Counted from the stretch's first letter, positions 1 through 9,283 are shown. The stretch: DNA of 26,593 bases from CAUPWF01 sp964369425 (GCA_964369425.1 CAYJGW010000036.1:1-26593), one strand, 5' to 3'. Program-made: numbers and translations. The notes: generated by a model from the sequence alone, not told the origin.

Positions 1-7
1 TTAATTC

Positions 8-1120
8 TTAGTCATATAAGTTTTGAGCAATTTCAGGATCTTCCATTGTCTCAGCTGTATACCATTGGCATCCTGTATCTTGATCAGATACATCTTTACC
101 TTCAGCGATATCATATAATGTTTGAACTAAAGCAGCTCCCATAGCAACTGGTGCTTGAGTGATTGCTCCTGCGATTGATCCATCAGAGATTCCACCTTTG
201 ATAACTTTTCCTGAGTCAAATGTTGTTGCGATGATTTGATCTTCGCCCATTCCAAATTTTTGTAATTTAGCGTTAGCATTTACCATAGCTTCACCAGAGT
301 GTTGGTTAGAACCATAAATTACGATAGTGTCTTCTTTGTTCATAAGAGTTTCACAGTCTGTTTGTGATGGTGCTGCATCAACTGTTGCTGGTACTAATAC
401 TTCAAATACAACATCTGCTCCATCAGTTTTCTCTGCTTTAGAGTCAGAGATAAATCTTTCATTACCTTCTACATTAGTTGTTTTTCCTTCTGCTTCTACT
501 AATTCAGCGAATTTATCAACAAATCCTAATCCTCTTTGTACCACTGATTCAGATGTAGCATCTTGAGATAGAACACCAATTCTTACTGGCTCTGTTGCAG
601 ATGTGATTCTGTCTTTTGCTAACGCAAAAGTTTCTTCTGCTGCTAATTCACCTGCTGCATAGTTATCTGTTGCAACGTTTGCATAGATAGATCCTTCTGG
701 AGCATCTGGTACACCAGAGTCAAATCCTACGATTGGGATTCCCGCATCTACTGCAAGTTGGATTGTATCAAGTGCTGCCTCTGTATCAAGTGCTGCGAAT
801 CCAATTCCGTCTGGAGCTTTGTTAACCGCGTCATTTAACATTTGAAGTTGATCTGCGATATCTGACTCAGTGTTAGGTCCTTTAAAGTTGATTGTTACAC
901 CAAGTTCATCTGCCTTTTCTTCTGCTCCTTTAAGAACTGCTTGCCAATACTCATGTTGGAAACCTTTTGAAACGATTTCAAATGTGTAATCTCCACCACC
1001 TTCTTCTGTTGTCTCTTCTGCTGAATCTGCTGGTGCTGCTTCATCAGCTCCGCCACCACATCCTGCAAGTGCCGCTACCATTGATACTGCTAATAACATA
1101 CTTAAAATCTTTCTTTTCAT
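8..1120 (-). CDS. sugar ABC transporter substrate-binding lipoprotein (RbsB/YtfQ type)
   Basis: This is the extracellular binding protein of the importer encoded just upstream; it should capture a monosaccharide or polyol and deliver it to the two permeases. The 370-residue protein opens with a lipoprotein signal (K2-R3-K4, hydrophobic stretch, lipobox L18-A19-G20-C21), then a Gly/Glu/Thr-rich linker to about residue 44, then a type-1 periplasmic-binding fold (start around FEIVSKGFQHEYW; DGIGFAALDTEAA; IPIVGFDSG). AGGAGG sits 8-9 bases before the ATG. It is the last gene of the minus-strand importer operon, 67 bases after the permease, with a small hairpin in between. The fold and context are secure. 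The ligand cannot be read from the sequence; ribose, xylose, galactofuranose and fructose are ligands of known relatives. Confidence 0.93.
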   Translation of the reverse strand: MKRKILSMLLAVSMVAALAGCGGGADEAAPADSAEETTEEGGGDYTFEIVSKGFQHEYWQAVLKGAEEKADELGVTINFKGPNTESDIADQLQMLNDAVNKAPDGIGFAALDTEAALDTIQLAVDAGIPIVGFDSGVPDAPEGSIYANVATDNYAAGELAAEETFALAKDRITSATEPVRIGVLSQDATSESVVQRGLGFVDKFAELVEAEGKTTNVEGNERFISDSKAEKTDGADVVFEVLVPATVDAAPSQTDCETLMNKEDTIVIYGSNQHSGEAMVNANAKLQKFGMGEDQIIATTFDSGKVIKGGISDGSIAGAITQAPVAMGAALVQTLYDIAEGKDVSDQDTGCQWYTAETMEDPEIAQNLYD

Positions 1121-1147
1121 TTTTAAGTCCTCCTTTTTTTTATGTCA

Positions 1148-1163
1148 ACCGCCCTATTGCGGT
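1148..1163 (-). other. small intercistronic hairpin between permease and binding-protein genes
   Basis: A 5-bp GC-rich stem (ACCGC/GCGGT) with a 6-base loop lies in the 67-base gap before the binding-protein gene. No U-tract follows on the minus strand, so it is not a convincing terminator. Such hairpins can stabilise the downstream message for a binding protein needed in excess, but that is inference. Confidence 0.3.
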
Positions 1164-1187
1164 GATCATCCTTGAATTTAAATTGTT

Positions 1188-2192
1188 TTATCGCTTTCTT
1201 CCTCTGTAAACATCTACTGTTACAGCTATGATAAGTACAAATCCTGTTACAATCTGTTGCCAGTTTGCTTGTAATCCAATATATGGTAATCCTGTTTGAA
1301 GCAATACCATTACGAACACTCCAAGAAGAGTTCCAAAGATTGAACCTTCTCCACCTTTCATCGATGTTCCACCGATGATTGCTCCACCGATTGCATTTAA
1401 CTCTAGTCCTGCTCCACTACCAGGTCCTATTGATGATTGCATGATTCCTGCATAGGAAACTGCTGCAAGTCCTGCAAATAGTCCTGAGATTACGTAAGCA
1501 ATCCATTGCCACTTTACAACATTTACTCCTGATAGTCTAAGAGCTTCTTTATTGCTTCCTACACCGATGATATAGCGACCTACTCTTGTTCTATTTAACA
1601 CAAATGACATAATACAAACTGCTAATATTACATAGATGAATCCTGTTGGTATAATCGTTCCATCCACCATTAGACGGAAGAATGAACGATATGCACCTTC
1701 TGGATCTGTTGGTGGTGGCCAACTTGCTGCCATACTTCCTGTAAATAATGATCCTCCACCTCTAGTAATCATCATGGTACAAAGCGTTGCTATAAATGGT
1801 GGTAAATCCAAAACCGCAACCAAGAAACCATTAAACACTCCTACAAGCACTCCTGCTAGCACACTTACTAATAATCCTACCGCAACAGGCATTCCATGAT
1901 GACCTACTAAGAAAGCCCCCATCAATGAATAACAAATCATTCCTGTACCAATTGATAAATCTACTCCTCCAGTTATCAAGCAAAAAGTAACTCCGATTGC
2001 CATGAAGCTGATATAGTAGCTGTTTTCTAACAAACTGACCAATGTAGTATACTGTCTAAAAGAACTACTCATTGATGCAAATAAAATATACAGTGCAATT
2101 ACTGCTAAAAAAACTACCATTCTTTGTGGGCCTACCATTTTTACAAATGCATTATTTGAAAAAGCATTCCCTTTTTTCACAGTGTTTTCCAT
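1188..2192 (-). CDS. sugar ABC transporter permease (RbsC family), second permease
   Basis: This is an inner-membrane permease of the ribose/xylose/galactofuranose class (BPD_transp_2). It is about 334 residues with multiple hydrophobic helices and carries the family's conserved stretches: EALRLSGV-VVKWQW before the central helices and GGTSMKGGEGSIFGT near residue 280, the usual ATPase-contact and core region. It differs clearly from the first permease at 3740-4732, so the channel is probably a heterodimer, as in E. coli YtfT/YjfF. Two ATGs lie 6 bases apart. AGGAGG is only 3 bases from the first (2198) but 9 from the second (2192), so the second is chosen; the 336-residue form is the alternative. 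The ATPase gene ends just upstream. Confidence 0.92.
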   Translation of the reverse strand: MENTVKKGNAFSNNAFVKMVGPQRMVVFLAVIALYILFASMSSSFRQYTTLVSLLENSYYISFMAIGVTFCLITGGVDLSIGTGMICYSLMGAFLVGHHGMPVAVGLLVSVLAGVLVGVFNGFLVAVLDLPPFIATLCTMMITRGGGSLFTGSMAASWPPPTDPEGAYRSFFRLMVDGTIIPTGFIYVILAVCIMSFVLNRTRVGRYIIGVGSNKEALRLSGVNVVKWQWIAYVISGLFAGLAAVSYAGIMQSSIGPGSGAGLELNAIGGAIIGGTSMKGGEGSIFGTLLGVFVMVLLQTGLPYIGLQANWQQIVTGFVLIIAVTVDVYRGRKR

Positions 2193-2205
2193 TTTCATTC
2201 TCCTC

Positions 2206-3699
2206 CTACTCTCTCTTTGTTGCCGCTTGCATAATGTTCTCTTGAGTCGCCTCTGATATGTCTATCTCACCAGTTTTTCTACCCTCGCACATTACTATAA
2301 TACGGTCACTCATTCTAAGTATTTCTGTCATTTCAGAGGAAATCATAATAATTGATTTGCCTTGTGCTGCAAGTTCATTCATTAAATGATAAATCTCACT
2401 CTTAGCACCGATATCAATACCCCTTGTTGGTTCATCGAATATTAGAATATCACAATCTCTTATCAACCATTTTGCGATAACAACTTTTTGTTGGTTTCCA
2501 CCAGATAGATTCACTACTAACTGATCCACATTTGGAGTCTTTGTCTTTAGACTTTCCACATATTCCTGTGCAACTTTTGCCTCTTCTCTCTTATTGATGA
2601 ACAATCCGCTCATATATTTATCGAGTGTCGCCATTGTAGAGTTCTCTGCAACTGTCTTTTGCACTACGATTCCAAATTGTTTTCTATCCTCTGATAGATA
2701 TCCAATTCCAGCTGCAACCGCATCTGCTGGTGAATGAATGTTTACTTCTTTTCCATTGATAATAATCTTTCCACCATCTTTTTTATCTGCTCCAAAGATC
2801 GCTCTTGCTGTCTCTGTTCTTCCTGCTCCCATAAGCCCTGAGAATCCTAGAATTTCACCTTTTCTAAGCTCAAAACTTACGTCTTTTACCATTTTTCCTG
2901 CTGAAAGATTCTCTACCTTCAACACTACCGGTGCATCTGCTTTTACGGCACTTTCTGATTTTGGATCTTCGTAGATTACACGACCAACCATCATGTTGAT
3001 GATATCATCTTTTGTACTCTCAGCTGTATTAATTGTTCCTACGTAAGTTCCATCACGCATTACTGTAACTCTATCTGTAATCACTTTAATCTCATCCATT
3101 CTATGAGAGATATACACAATTCCCATTCCTTTTTTTCTAAGGTCGCGGATAATTTTAAATAATTCTTCAATTTCAGTTTCTGTAAGTGCTGCTGTCGGTT
3201 CGTCAAATACAATTACTTTTGCTTCGTGAGAAATTGCCTTTGCGATTTCACACATTTGCTGCTTTCCTACCGTAAGATTGCCCATCTTTTCTTTTGGATT
3301 AATTTTAATTCCTAGCATATCAAACAACTTAACTGCTTCGTTATTCATCGCTTTATCATTGATAACTTTTCCACTCATAATCTCTCTTCCAATAAAGATA
3401 TTTTGAGCAACTGTTAAGTGGTTCATCATGTTCAACTCTTGATGCACGATTACGATTCCAGCCTCTTGAGCCTTCTTAGGATTTGAGTATTCTACTTCTT
3501 TTCCTTCATATGTAATCGTACCAGAATCTTTTGAATAAATTCCTGTCAACACCTTCATCAGTGTTGATTTTCCAGCTCCATTTTCTCCCATTAGGGCGTG
3601 TACTTCACCTTTTTTTATCTCTAAATCAACGTGGTCTAATGCGTGAACACCTGGAAAAGACTTGTCGATTCCTTTCATAGTTAAAATTACTTCACTCAT
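2206..3699 (-). CDS. sugar ABC transporter ATP-binding protein, duplicated NBD (RbsA/XylG type)
   Basis: This 497-residue cytoplasmic protein with two fused ATPase domains powers the adjacent permeases. Domain 1 has Walker A GENGAGKST (38-46), a degenerate signature LTVGK (142-146), Walker B IVFDEP with E167 and switch His199. Domain 2 has a degenerate Walker A (GLMGAGRTE, 288-296, Arg in place of Lys), a perfect LSGGNQQ signature (398 onward), Walker B ILIFDEP (D422, E423) and no switch His (ISSE). This asymmetry, one active and one degenerate site, is usual for RbsA/AraG proteins. The frame is open for 28 more codons upstream into the permease gene. ATG 3699 is preferred because GGAAGGTG precedes it and MSEVILTMKGIDKSF matches family N-termini. 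It lies 40 bases after the first permease. Confidence 0.95.
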   Translation of the reverse strand: MSEVILTMKGIDKSFPGVHALDHVDLEIKKGEVHALMGENGAGKSTLMKVLTGIYSKDSGTITYEGKEVEYSNPKKAQEAGIVIVHQELNMMNHLTVAQNIFIGREIMSGKVINDKAMNNEAVKLFDMLGIKINPKEKMGNLTVGKQQMCEIAKAISHEAKVIVFDEPTAALTETEIEELFKIIRDLRKKGMGIVYISHRMDEIKVITDRVTVMRDGTYVGTINTAESTKDDIINMMVGRVIYEDPKSESAVKADAPVVLKVENLSAGKMVKDVSFELRKGEILGFSGLMGAGRTETARAIFGADKKDGGKIIINGKEVNIHSPADAVAAGIGYLSEDRKQFGIVVQKTVAENSTMATLDKYMSGLFINKREEAKVAQEYVESLKTKTPNVDQLVVNLSGGNQQKVVIAKWLIRDCDILIFDEPTRGIDIGAKSEIYHLMNELAAQGKSIIMISSEMTEILRMSDRIIVMCEGRKTGEIDISEATQENIMQAATKRE

Positions 3700-3739
3700 G
3701 TTTTCACCTTCCTCTTTCTTCATTTTTCTACGACTGTTA

Positions 3740-4732
3740 TTAGTTCTTACGTTTTCTACTGCGAACGTCTGCATATACTGCAACGATTACGATTAAACCT
3801 GTAATTACATACTGCCAGTCTTTTTGGAATCCCATTGCTAAAATTCCTTCTTGTAGAAGAGAGATGACCATAACTCCTATGAATGTTCCACCGATAGATG
3901 CAAGCCCACCTGACATAGACGTTCCACCCATAACACAACTTGCGATTGCATCATTATTGTAAGTATCTCCAAGTCCTGGTTGCACCGTAGTGTAAGCTCC
4001 AACAAATGCAATTGCTGCAATTCCTGCTAATGCTCCACAAAGAACATATGCCAAACATTCCCATTTTCTAACATCTACTCCCGAAAGTCTTACTGCCTCT
4101 TTGTTGCTTCCAAGACACAAAATATATCTTCCTGCTTTTGTCTTATTCAAAAGAATCGCACAGATGATAGCAACTACTAATAGTAAAATTAATCCCGTCG
4201 GTATACTAATCGCTTCTGGCCCTTCACCGATTCTGTAACGAACCAAATCTTTATACCATCCACCTTGTGCTGCCTGTGGCCAGCTCACACTTTGTGTTCC
4301 TGTGAATACAGAACCAATACCTTTTGATAACATCATACTTGCCATAGAAGTAATAAACGAAGGTAATCCTACGTAGGCAACGAAAATACCATTGATTATT
4401 CCGAAAAATATCCCTACCAAAATACATATAATCAATCCTACTCCAATTGACACTGTACCATCAGTTACTAGCTTTCCTCCGATAAGTGCTGCACAAAACA
4501 TTACTGTTCCAATCGAGAAATCAATTCCTCCTGTTGCGATTACAAATGTAACGCCTAACGCCAAAAAGCCTAAAAAGTATGCATAGTTTAATGCGCTTAA
4601 TATACGGTTGTAACTTAAAAAGGTTGGACTTAATACTGCAAATGCCGCATACATGAGTAATAACACAAAAAACAATACCACCCTATTAAATCCGACTTTT
4701 TTCACGAATGAGTTGTTTTTAATTGCTTCCAC
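3740..4732 (-). CDS. sugar ABC transporter permease (RbsC family), first permease, GTG start
   Basis: This is the first gene of the importer operon and a multi-helix permease of the RbsC class. Conserved segments include FVIATGGIDFSIGT near the N-terminal third, EAVRLSGVDVRKWE, and GGTSMSGG-ASIGGT near the C-terminus. An ATG at 4750 opens a 336-residue frame but has no ribosome site before it. A strong GGAGGAGG instead lies inside that frame, 8 bases before a GTG at 4732. Translation from GTG gives 330 residues starting MEAIKNNSFVKKVG, which mirrors the other permease's NNAFVKMVG. GTG is therefore chosen; the ATG is the fallback. The promoter should lie in 4733-4833, downstream of the terminator of the sensor operon. 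Confidence 0.9.
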   Translation of the reverse strand: MEAIKNNSFVKKVGFNRVVLFFVLLLMYAAFAVLSPTFLSYNRILSALNYAYFLGFLALGVTFVIATGGIDFSIGTVMFCAALIGGKLVTDGTVSIGVGLIICILVGIFFGIINGIFVAYVGLPSFITSMASMMLSKGIGSVFTGTQSVSWPQAAQGGWYKDLVRYRIGEGPEAISIPTGLILLLVVAIICAILLNKTKAGRYILCLGSNKEAVRLSGVDVRKWECLAYVLCGALAGIAAIAFVGAYTTVQPGLGDTYNNDAIASCVMGGTSMSGGLASIGGTFIGVMVISLLQEGILAMGFQKDWQYVITGLIVIVAVYADVRSRKRKN

Positions 4733-4833
4733 TGCTTCTTCCTCCTCCATACTTTCTAGTGTAAAAGTATCTTTATTTTTGATAAGCCTATGTTAACAAT
4801 TTATTAATAAAATGAAAATTGAATATCTTCTAA

Positions 4834-4875
4834 AAAAAGGTGAAAAATTTACGATTGTAAAATTTTCACCTTTTT
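4834..4875 (-). terminator. rho-independent terminator of the kinase-sensor operon
   Basis: A 19-bp stem with one mismatch (AAAAAGGTGAAAA...ATTTAC paired with GTAAAA...TTCACCTTTTT) and a 4-base loop lies immediately after the stop codon of the anchored binding protein. On the minus strand it runs into seven Us. A-tract symmetry could let it work in both directions. It separates the sensor operon from the importer operon. Confidence 0.85.
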
Positions 4876-4876
4876 C

Positions 4877-5875
4877 TTATTCATTATCTGCTTCAACCGA
4901 CCCAAATGGGAACAATAATTTCTGATTATCTTCTTCATACATATTCTCAATTGTAATAAGTTGAGACCCTGAATCAATATGCTGCTCTACCGACTTTCCT
5001 TCAATCAACTTTACAGCTTGTTCCACACTCAAATACCCCATATTCACTGGTTTTTGTATAACAATCCCCTCAAACACACCTTCTTCCATTAACTGTATCT
5101 CTTCCACTGAACTATCAAATCCAATCATCTTCACCGAATCTGCCACACTCATATCTTTTACAGCCCTAGCAGCTCCTACTGCTGAATTTTCATTCAATCC
5201 AATAATCAATTCAATATCCGGATACGTCTCTATTAATTGTTTTGTCAACTCGTATGCTTTATCGTAGGAAGAACCACTATGCACAACTTCTACTATATTC
5301 TTTTCTGCACTTCCTAGACCTTCTCTCACACCTTGCTCTCTATCTACTGCTGTAGAAGATCCTTCTACGTGACTCACAATTCCAATTTTTCCACCTTCTG
5401 CTATCAACTCTGCCCCTAATTCTCCTAAAATCCGGCCTGCTTCTATGTTATTCGTTGCTACTAAAGAATCATAAATCTCCTCATCAATCGTAGAATCCAT
5501 CAATACTAGTGGTATGTCCTTTTCTGTTATTTTTTTCAAAGTATCTGTTGTATCAGAAAAGGTATTCGGAGCTACTACAATCGCATCCGGCTCACTTTCT
5601 AATGCTTCTTCAATCAATTCAATTTGACCAAGATAATCTTCCTCTGTCTCAGTTGCCACAATTTCAATTTCAACATTATACTCTTGAGCTGCTAGTACTC
5701 CACCATCCACTAATGATTGCCAAAAATCAAACCCTTCATCCATCATTTTTGGTATCATTACAATTCGATAGGGCTTTTGGTCTGGCTGATTCATCCCCCA
5801 TACTAGACTCCCTACAATTATAGCAACAAGCACAATCACTAAAGCTTTATATCTTCTTTGTCTCCCTCTTGTCAT
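4877..5875 (-). CDS. membrane-anchored sugar-binding protein, sensor component of a three-component system
   Basis: This 332-residue type-1 periplasmic-binding-fold protein has an N-terminal basic segment and a single membrane helix (about 10-28, with no lipobox Cys) instead of a lipoprotein signal. The fold spans about 36-320: YRIVMIPKMMDEGFDFW, PDAIVVAPNTFSD, IPLVLMDS, GKIGIVSH, VKMIGFDSS. Its ATG overlaps the kinase stop (ATGA), with GGAGGTGA inside the kinase gene's end, so the two are translationally coupled. Family knowledge: clostridial XylFII-LytS-YesN systems use such an anchored binding protein to present sugar to the histidine kinase. Here it most likely reports the importer's substrate rather than moving it. 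The ligand is unknown. Confidence 0.88.
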   Translation of the reverse strand: MTRGRQRRYKALVIVLVAIIVGSLVWGMNQPDQKPYRIVMIPKMMDEGFDFWQSLVDGGVLAAQEYNVEIEIVATETEEDYLGQIELIEEALESEPDAIVVAPNTFSDTTDTLKKITEKDIPLVLMDSTIDEEIYDSLVATNNIEAGRILGELGAELIAEGGKIGIVSHVEGSSTAVDREQGVREGLGSAEKNIVEVVHSGSSYDKAYELTKQLIETYPDIELIIGLNENSAVGAARAVKDMSVADSVKMIGFDSSVEEIQLMEEGVFEGIVIQKPVNMGYLSVEQAVKLIEGKSVEQHIDSGSQLITIENMYEEDNQKLLFPFGSVEADNE

Positions 5876-7662
5876 TGTAGTTCACCTCCACTTACTGGGA
5901 TTTTTACTGTCGCTATCGTTCCTGCACCTTTTGCACTACGAAAAGACAAACCATAATCGCTTCCATAGTAGAGTTGTAACCGCTTCTGAACGTTGACTGT
6001 CCCCACACCATTAGACTTATAATTAGTTGGTTTTTCTTTAAAGACATTGGCAAGAGCCTCTTCCGTCATGCCTACACCATCATCAATCACTTCTATAATC
6101 GCTTTCTCGCCTTCAATATACCCTCGAATGGTTAAATGACCTTTTTCTTCTTTATATTTCAACCCATGATAAATCGCATTTTCTACCAGTGGTTGAAGCG
6201 CAAACTTAATAATTTTCACCTCTAACATCGCTGGATCTACTTCAAAAGAATACTCCAATTTATCCTTGTATCGCATCCCCTGAATCACTAGATAATTCCT
6301 CACATATTGAATTTCATCTCTAATAGAAATTTGTTCTTTTTCATTGCTGATGCTTTGTCGAAATAACTTTGCTAACGCCGAAGTCATGTCTACTACTTCC
6401 TCATTTTTCCCTCCTGCGGACATCCATATAATAGAGTCCAGTGTATTATAAAGAAAATGTGGATTAATCTGGGATTGAAGAGCCATCATTTCGCTCTTTC
6501 TCTTTTGTTGTTGCTCATATACATTCTGTTCCATAAGGTTTTGTATCTTATGATTCATGTTGTTGAGTGATTTTTCCAAAATTCCGATTTCATTTCTTTC
6601 CAACCCTTTTATTTCCGCTTCTTCAAAATTTCCTTCTTCTATTAGCCTCATTGCTCTACGGAGCTTTCCGATTGGATCTGTAATGGCTTTTGCCACCATA
6701 TTCGAAATTATAATAACTGCCACAATCAACACAAGTGCCATAATTCCATATAGCATCTGAGTAATTTCAAAATCTTCTAACACTTCCGATACATACGTAA
6801 CCCCTACCACCGTCCAACCAGTATCTTCTGAGGTTGATAGTGTATACAGTTTACTTTCGCCACCTTCGTCTGTAATAAAATAATTGTTTTTCGCTTCTAG
6901 CACCTCTTCTATCTTCTCTGTCTTCAAACCACCATGCAAAAGCTGTTGTTGTGGGTGATAGATAATGCTTCCACTTTCGTCAATGATATACACATATCCT
7001 TTGTCACCAATCTTGTTTTTATCACATAAGTTGCTGATGGATTCATAGTTCAAATCAATAAAAAAAGTCCCTTCCATCTGATTTGTATTCTGATTTTCCA
7101 CAGTTCTACTCAATGTGATTACCCATTCGTAACTACTATAGATTGCATTTTGTACGTGAGAAGAAGAAATATCAATTCCATCGCTTGCTTGCAACATGTT
7201 TTGATACCAGAAAGTTTCTTCTATATCTACATATGGGGTCAACTCTTCTTCTCCCGAGTTTACAATTACTCTTTTATCGGATATCGCTGCAATATTTACA
7301 ATATCTTCACGACTCTCACGCACTGTCTCAAATTGAGTAATAATTCGTTGCCGCTCTTCTTCTAGCACTTCTGGTTGTGGGTCTGAAAATAAATACGATT
7401 GAACGGAATCACTATTGGTTACAATTGCAGAAATATTTTCCATGTAATTAATGTAAGAATCAATCTCATCATTGACCTGATTAATAATCTGATTCGTATA
7501 TGTAACGGAGTTATTTAACACTGTACTTCTCGTATAGTTCAATGCAATTACAAAAAACACAATAATTGCTGCAATAATAAGCGCAGAAAAAGAGAACATC
7601 ATCGCACTTCGTATGCTCTTAAATTTACTTACGAATGTATTGGATGTTCTCTCATCTTTCAT
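5872..7662 (-). CDS. sensor histidine kinase, YesM/LytS (His_kinase) type
   Basis: This is a 596-residue membrane kinase. TM1 lies at about 20-42, followed by a roughly 260-residue extracellular Cache-like sensor region (YVYIIDESGSIIYHP near 223-237), TM2 at 302-322, HAMP at about 322-375, then the His_kinase domain with phosphoacceptor His402 in QINPHFLYNTLDS. The ATPase domain carries N-box LVENAIYHG (492-500) and DDGVGM (527-532). It starts directly at the stop codon of the response regulator with no gap and ends overlapping the anchored binding protein, so the trio is one translational unit. By family it should phosphorylate the regulator at 7663-9258 when the extracellular sugar-binding partner is occupied. 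Confidence 0.95.
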   Translation of the reverse strand: MKDERTSNTFVSKFKSIRSAMMFSFSALIIAAIIVFFVIALNYTRSTVLNNSVTYTNQIINQVNDEIDSYINYMENISAIVTNSDSVQSYLFSDPQPEVLEEERQRIITQFETVRESREDIVNIAAISDKRVIVNSGEEELTPYVDIEETFWYQNMLQASDGIDISSSHVQNAIYSSYEWVITLSRTVENQNTNQMEGTFFIDLNYESISNLCDKNKIGDKGYVYIIDESGSIIYHPQQQLLHGGLKTEKIEEVLEAKNNYFITDEGGESKLYTLSTSEDTGWTVVGVTYVSEVLEDFEITQMLYGIMALVLIVAVIIISNMVAKAITDPIGKLRRAMRLIEEGNFEEAEIKGLERNEIGILEKSLNNMNHKIQNLMEQNVYEQQQKRKSEMMALQSQINPHFLYNTLDSIIWMSAGGKNEEVVDMTSALAKLFRQSISNEKEQISIRDEIQYVRNYLVIQGMRYKDKLEYSFEVDPAMLEVKIIKFALQPLVENAIYHGLKYKEEKGHLTIRGYIEGEKAIIEVIDDGVGMTEEALANVFKEKPTNYKSNGVGTVNVQKRLQLYYGSDYGLSFRSAKGAGTIATVKIPVSGGELQ

Positions 7663-9258
7663 CTACCGATTCTCCTTTGCATATTCCTTTGGTGTCTTCC
7701 CTGTCGCCTTTTTGAATACAATGCTAAAATAATGCGGATCACTATATCCTACTCTGTCTGCAATCTCATAGTTCTTAAATTTTGTTTCTCGCAGCAATTG
7801 CTTTGCCTTATTCATCCGTATCTTATTTAGAGTTTCCATAAAAGTTTCACCCGTCTCTTCTTTATAGATATTACTAAAATGGCTGGTGCTAATATTCAGA
7901 TGATCACTGATAGATTGTAAACTGATTCCTTTATCACCATAATTCTCTTCTATATACCTTACCGCTAGTATTGCTTGAATCTGTCCCTGAGAACGCCCCA
8001 AAGACTTTGCTCTATCAAAAACAAAGCCTGCCGCCTTTCTCACACACTCTATGCCCTCTTCTAATGTCTGAGTATCTGCTACTTCCTTTTGGCTTTCTTC
8101 CAACGCTTTTAGAAGAGACACCTCTTCTCCTTCAATATCTATGAGCGCTTTATATAAGTTTGTAATAATCTGCTGCAAAATATTTACAACAGCATTTTTG
8201 CCTACATGACAAGTTTTTATTTTATTTATCCACTGCACAAAAGCTTCATTGAACAAAGACTGTTCTCCTCTATTAATATAGCCTTTTAACTCTTCTATAT
8301 ATCTTCCATTATCTAGTGCTTCGCATTTCATCCCAATCATCTCAACATAATCAAAATAAAAATCTTGTGCTTGCACATAAGTATACATACTCATTTCCCT
8401 TGCGGTATCATAGGATTCATGTAAATCTGCAATTCCCTCAACGTACTTACCAATTCCTAATGAATTAGTCAGCTTTGTAACCTTTTTAATGGTATTCATC
8501 ACTTCATCTGCAATGATTTTGATTTGCTTTTTAAATTCTTGTTTCTTATTCGTTCCAAATACCAGCACCACTCTATAATCCGTCTCCTGATAGGCAAATC
8601 CACACTGCGCTCTCTCTAGTATCTCATTACTTACATTTTGAGCAACAAAAGCCATCAATGCACCTTCACCTTTTTCGCTCTTTTCCAGCTCTAGCACACC
8701 AATTCGATAGTAGTCATGGTCAAACGCTATATTAAACTCTTCCAAATTTTTCATACAGCGGCTTGGATTATCTGCTCCTTTTATCAGATTTGACAGTTGA
8801 TGTGAAATGATTGCTGCTTCATTTTTTGTATATTTGCGATATACCTGTTTCAACTCATTTATCTGAGTTTTGTCTTTTCTGCGAGAGTCTAGCTTTCCTT
8901 TCACCTTATCTAACACTTCATAAAGTTCTCTTGGTGTTACTGGCTTTAATAGATACTCTACTACTTTGTATTGAATTGCCTTTTTAGCATAATCAAACTC
9001 TTCGTATCCACTAAATATAATCACTGTCACTTCTGGATAATTTTCGCTCACTAATTTACTCAATTCCAATCCATCCATATAAGGCATATAGATATCCGTT
9101 AGTATCAAATCAATCGGATTGTCTTGTAAGTAGTCAAATGCTTGGGCTCCATTTTCACATACCTTTACTAGCTCATACCCTACTTGATTCCATTTTATAT
9201 TTTGAGCAATAGCCTCTCTTACTAATATTTCATCGTCTACAACTAAAACTTTATACAT
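7663..9258 (-). CDS. response regulator with AraC-type DNA-binding domain (YesN type)
   Basis: This 531-residue cytoplasmic regulator has an N-terminal receiver (1-120) with acidic pocket D8-D9, phosphoacceptor D55 (LILTDIYMP), S83 and K105 (YLLKP). A long middle region follows, and a C-terminal double helix-turn-helix AraC domain lies at about 430-531 (LSISTSHFS-like first helix region; IADRVGYSDPHYFS-VFKKATGKTPKEY). GAGGTGAGG precedes the ATG. It sits between the FGGY kinase gene (25-base gap) and the histidine kinase gene. Its likely target is the importer promoter downstream of the terminator at 4834, by analogy with clostridial YesN regulators that activate neighbouring sugar ABC genes; no binding site was defined. 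Confidence 0.95.
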   Translation of the reverse strand: MYKVLVVDDEILVREAIAQNIKWNQVGYELVKVCENGAQAFDYLQDNPIDLILTDIYMPYMDGLELSKLVSENYPEVTVIIFSGYEEFDYAKKAIQYKVVEYLLKPVTPRELYEVLDKVKGKLDSRRKDKTQINELKQVYRKYTKNEAAIISHQLSNLIKGADNPSRCMKNLEEFNIAFDHDYYRIGVLELEKSEKGEGALMAFVAQNVSNEILERAQCGFAYQETDYRVVLVFGTNKKQEFKKQIKIIADEVMNTIKKVTKLTNSLGIGKYVEGIADLHESYDTAREMSMYTYVQAQDFYFDYVEMIGMKCEALDNGRYIEELKGYINRGEQSLFNEAFVQWINKIKTCHVGKNAVVNILQQIITNLYKALIDIEGEEVSLLKALEESQKEVADTQTLEEGIECVRKAAGFVFDRAKSLGRSQGQIQAILAVRYIEENYGDKGISLQSISDHLNISTSHFSNIYKEETGETFMETLNKIRMNKAKQLLRETKFKNYEIADRVGYSDPHYFSIVFKKATGKTPKEYAKENR

Positions 9259-9283
9259 TCCTCACCTCTTCATAAAGCTTTTA

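Noticed and set aside
3700..3783. N-terminal extension of the ATPase overlapping the permease gene
   Set aside because: No ribosome site or family similarity; ATG 3699 gives the normal RbsA-type length.
4733..4833. A specific importer promoter (TTAACA-17-AAGATA) and the AT palindrome TTTATTAATAAA at 4800-4811 as its operator
   Set aside because: The -10 match is poor and short AT palindromes are common in this composition; a promoter must be near, but this placement is not supported.
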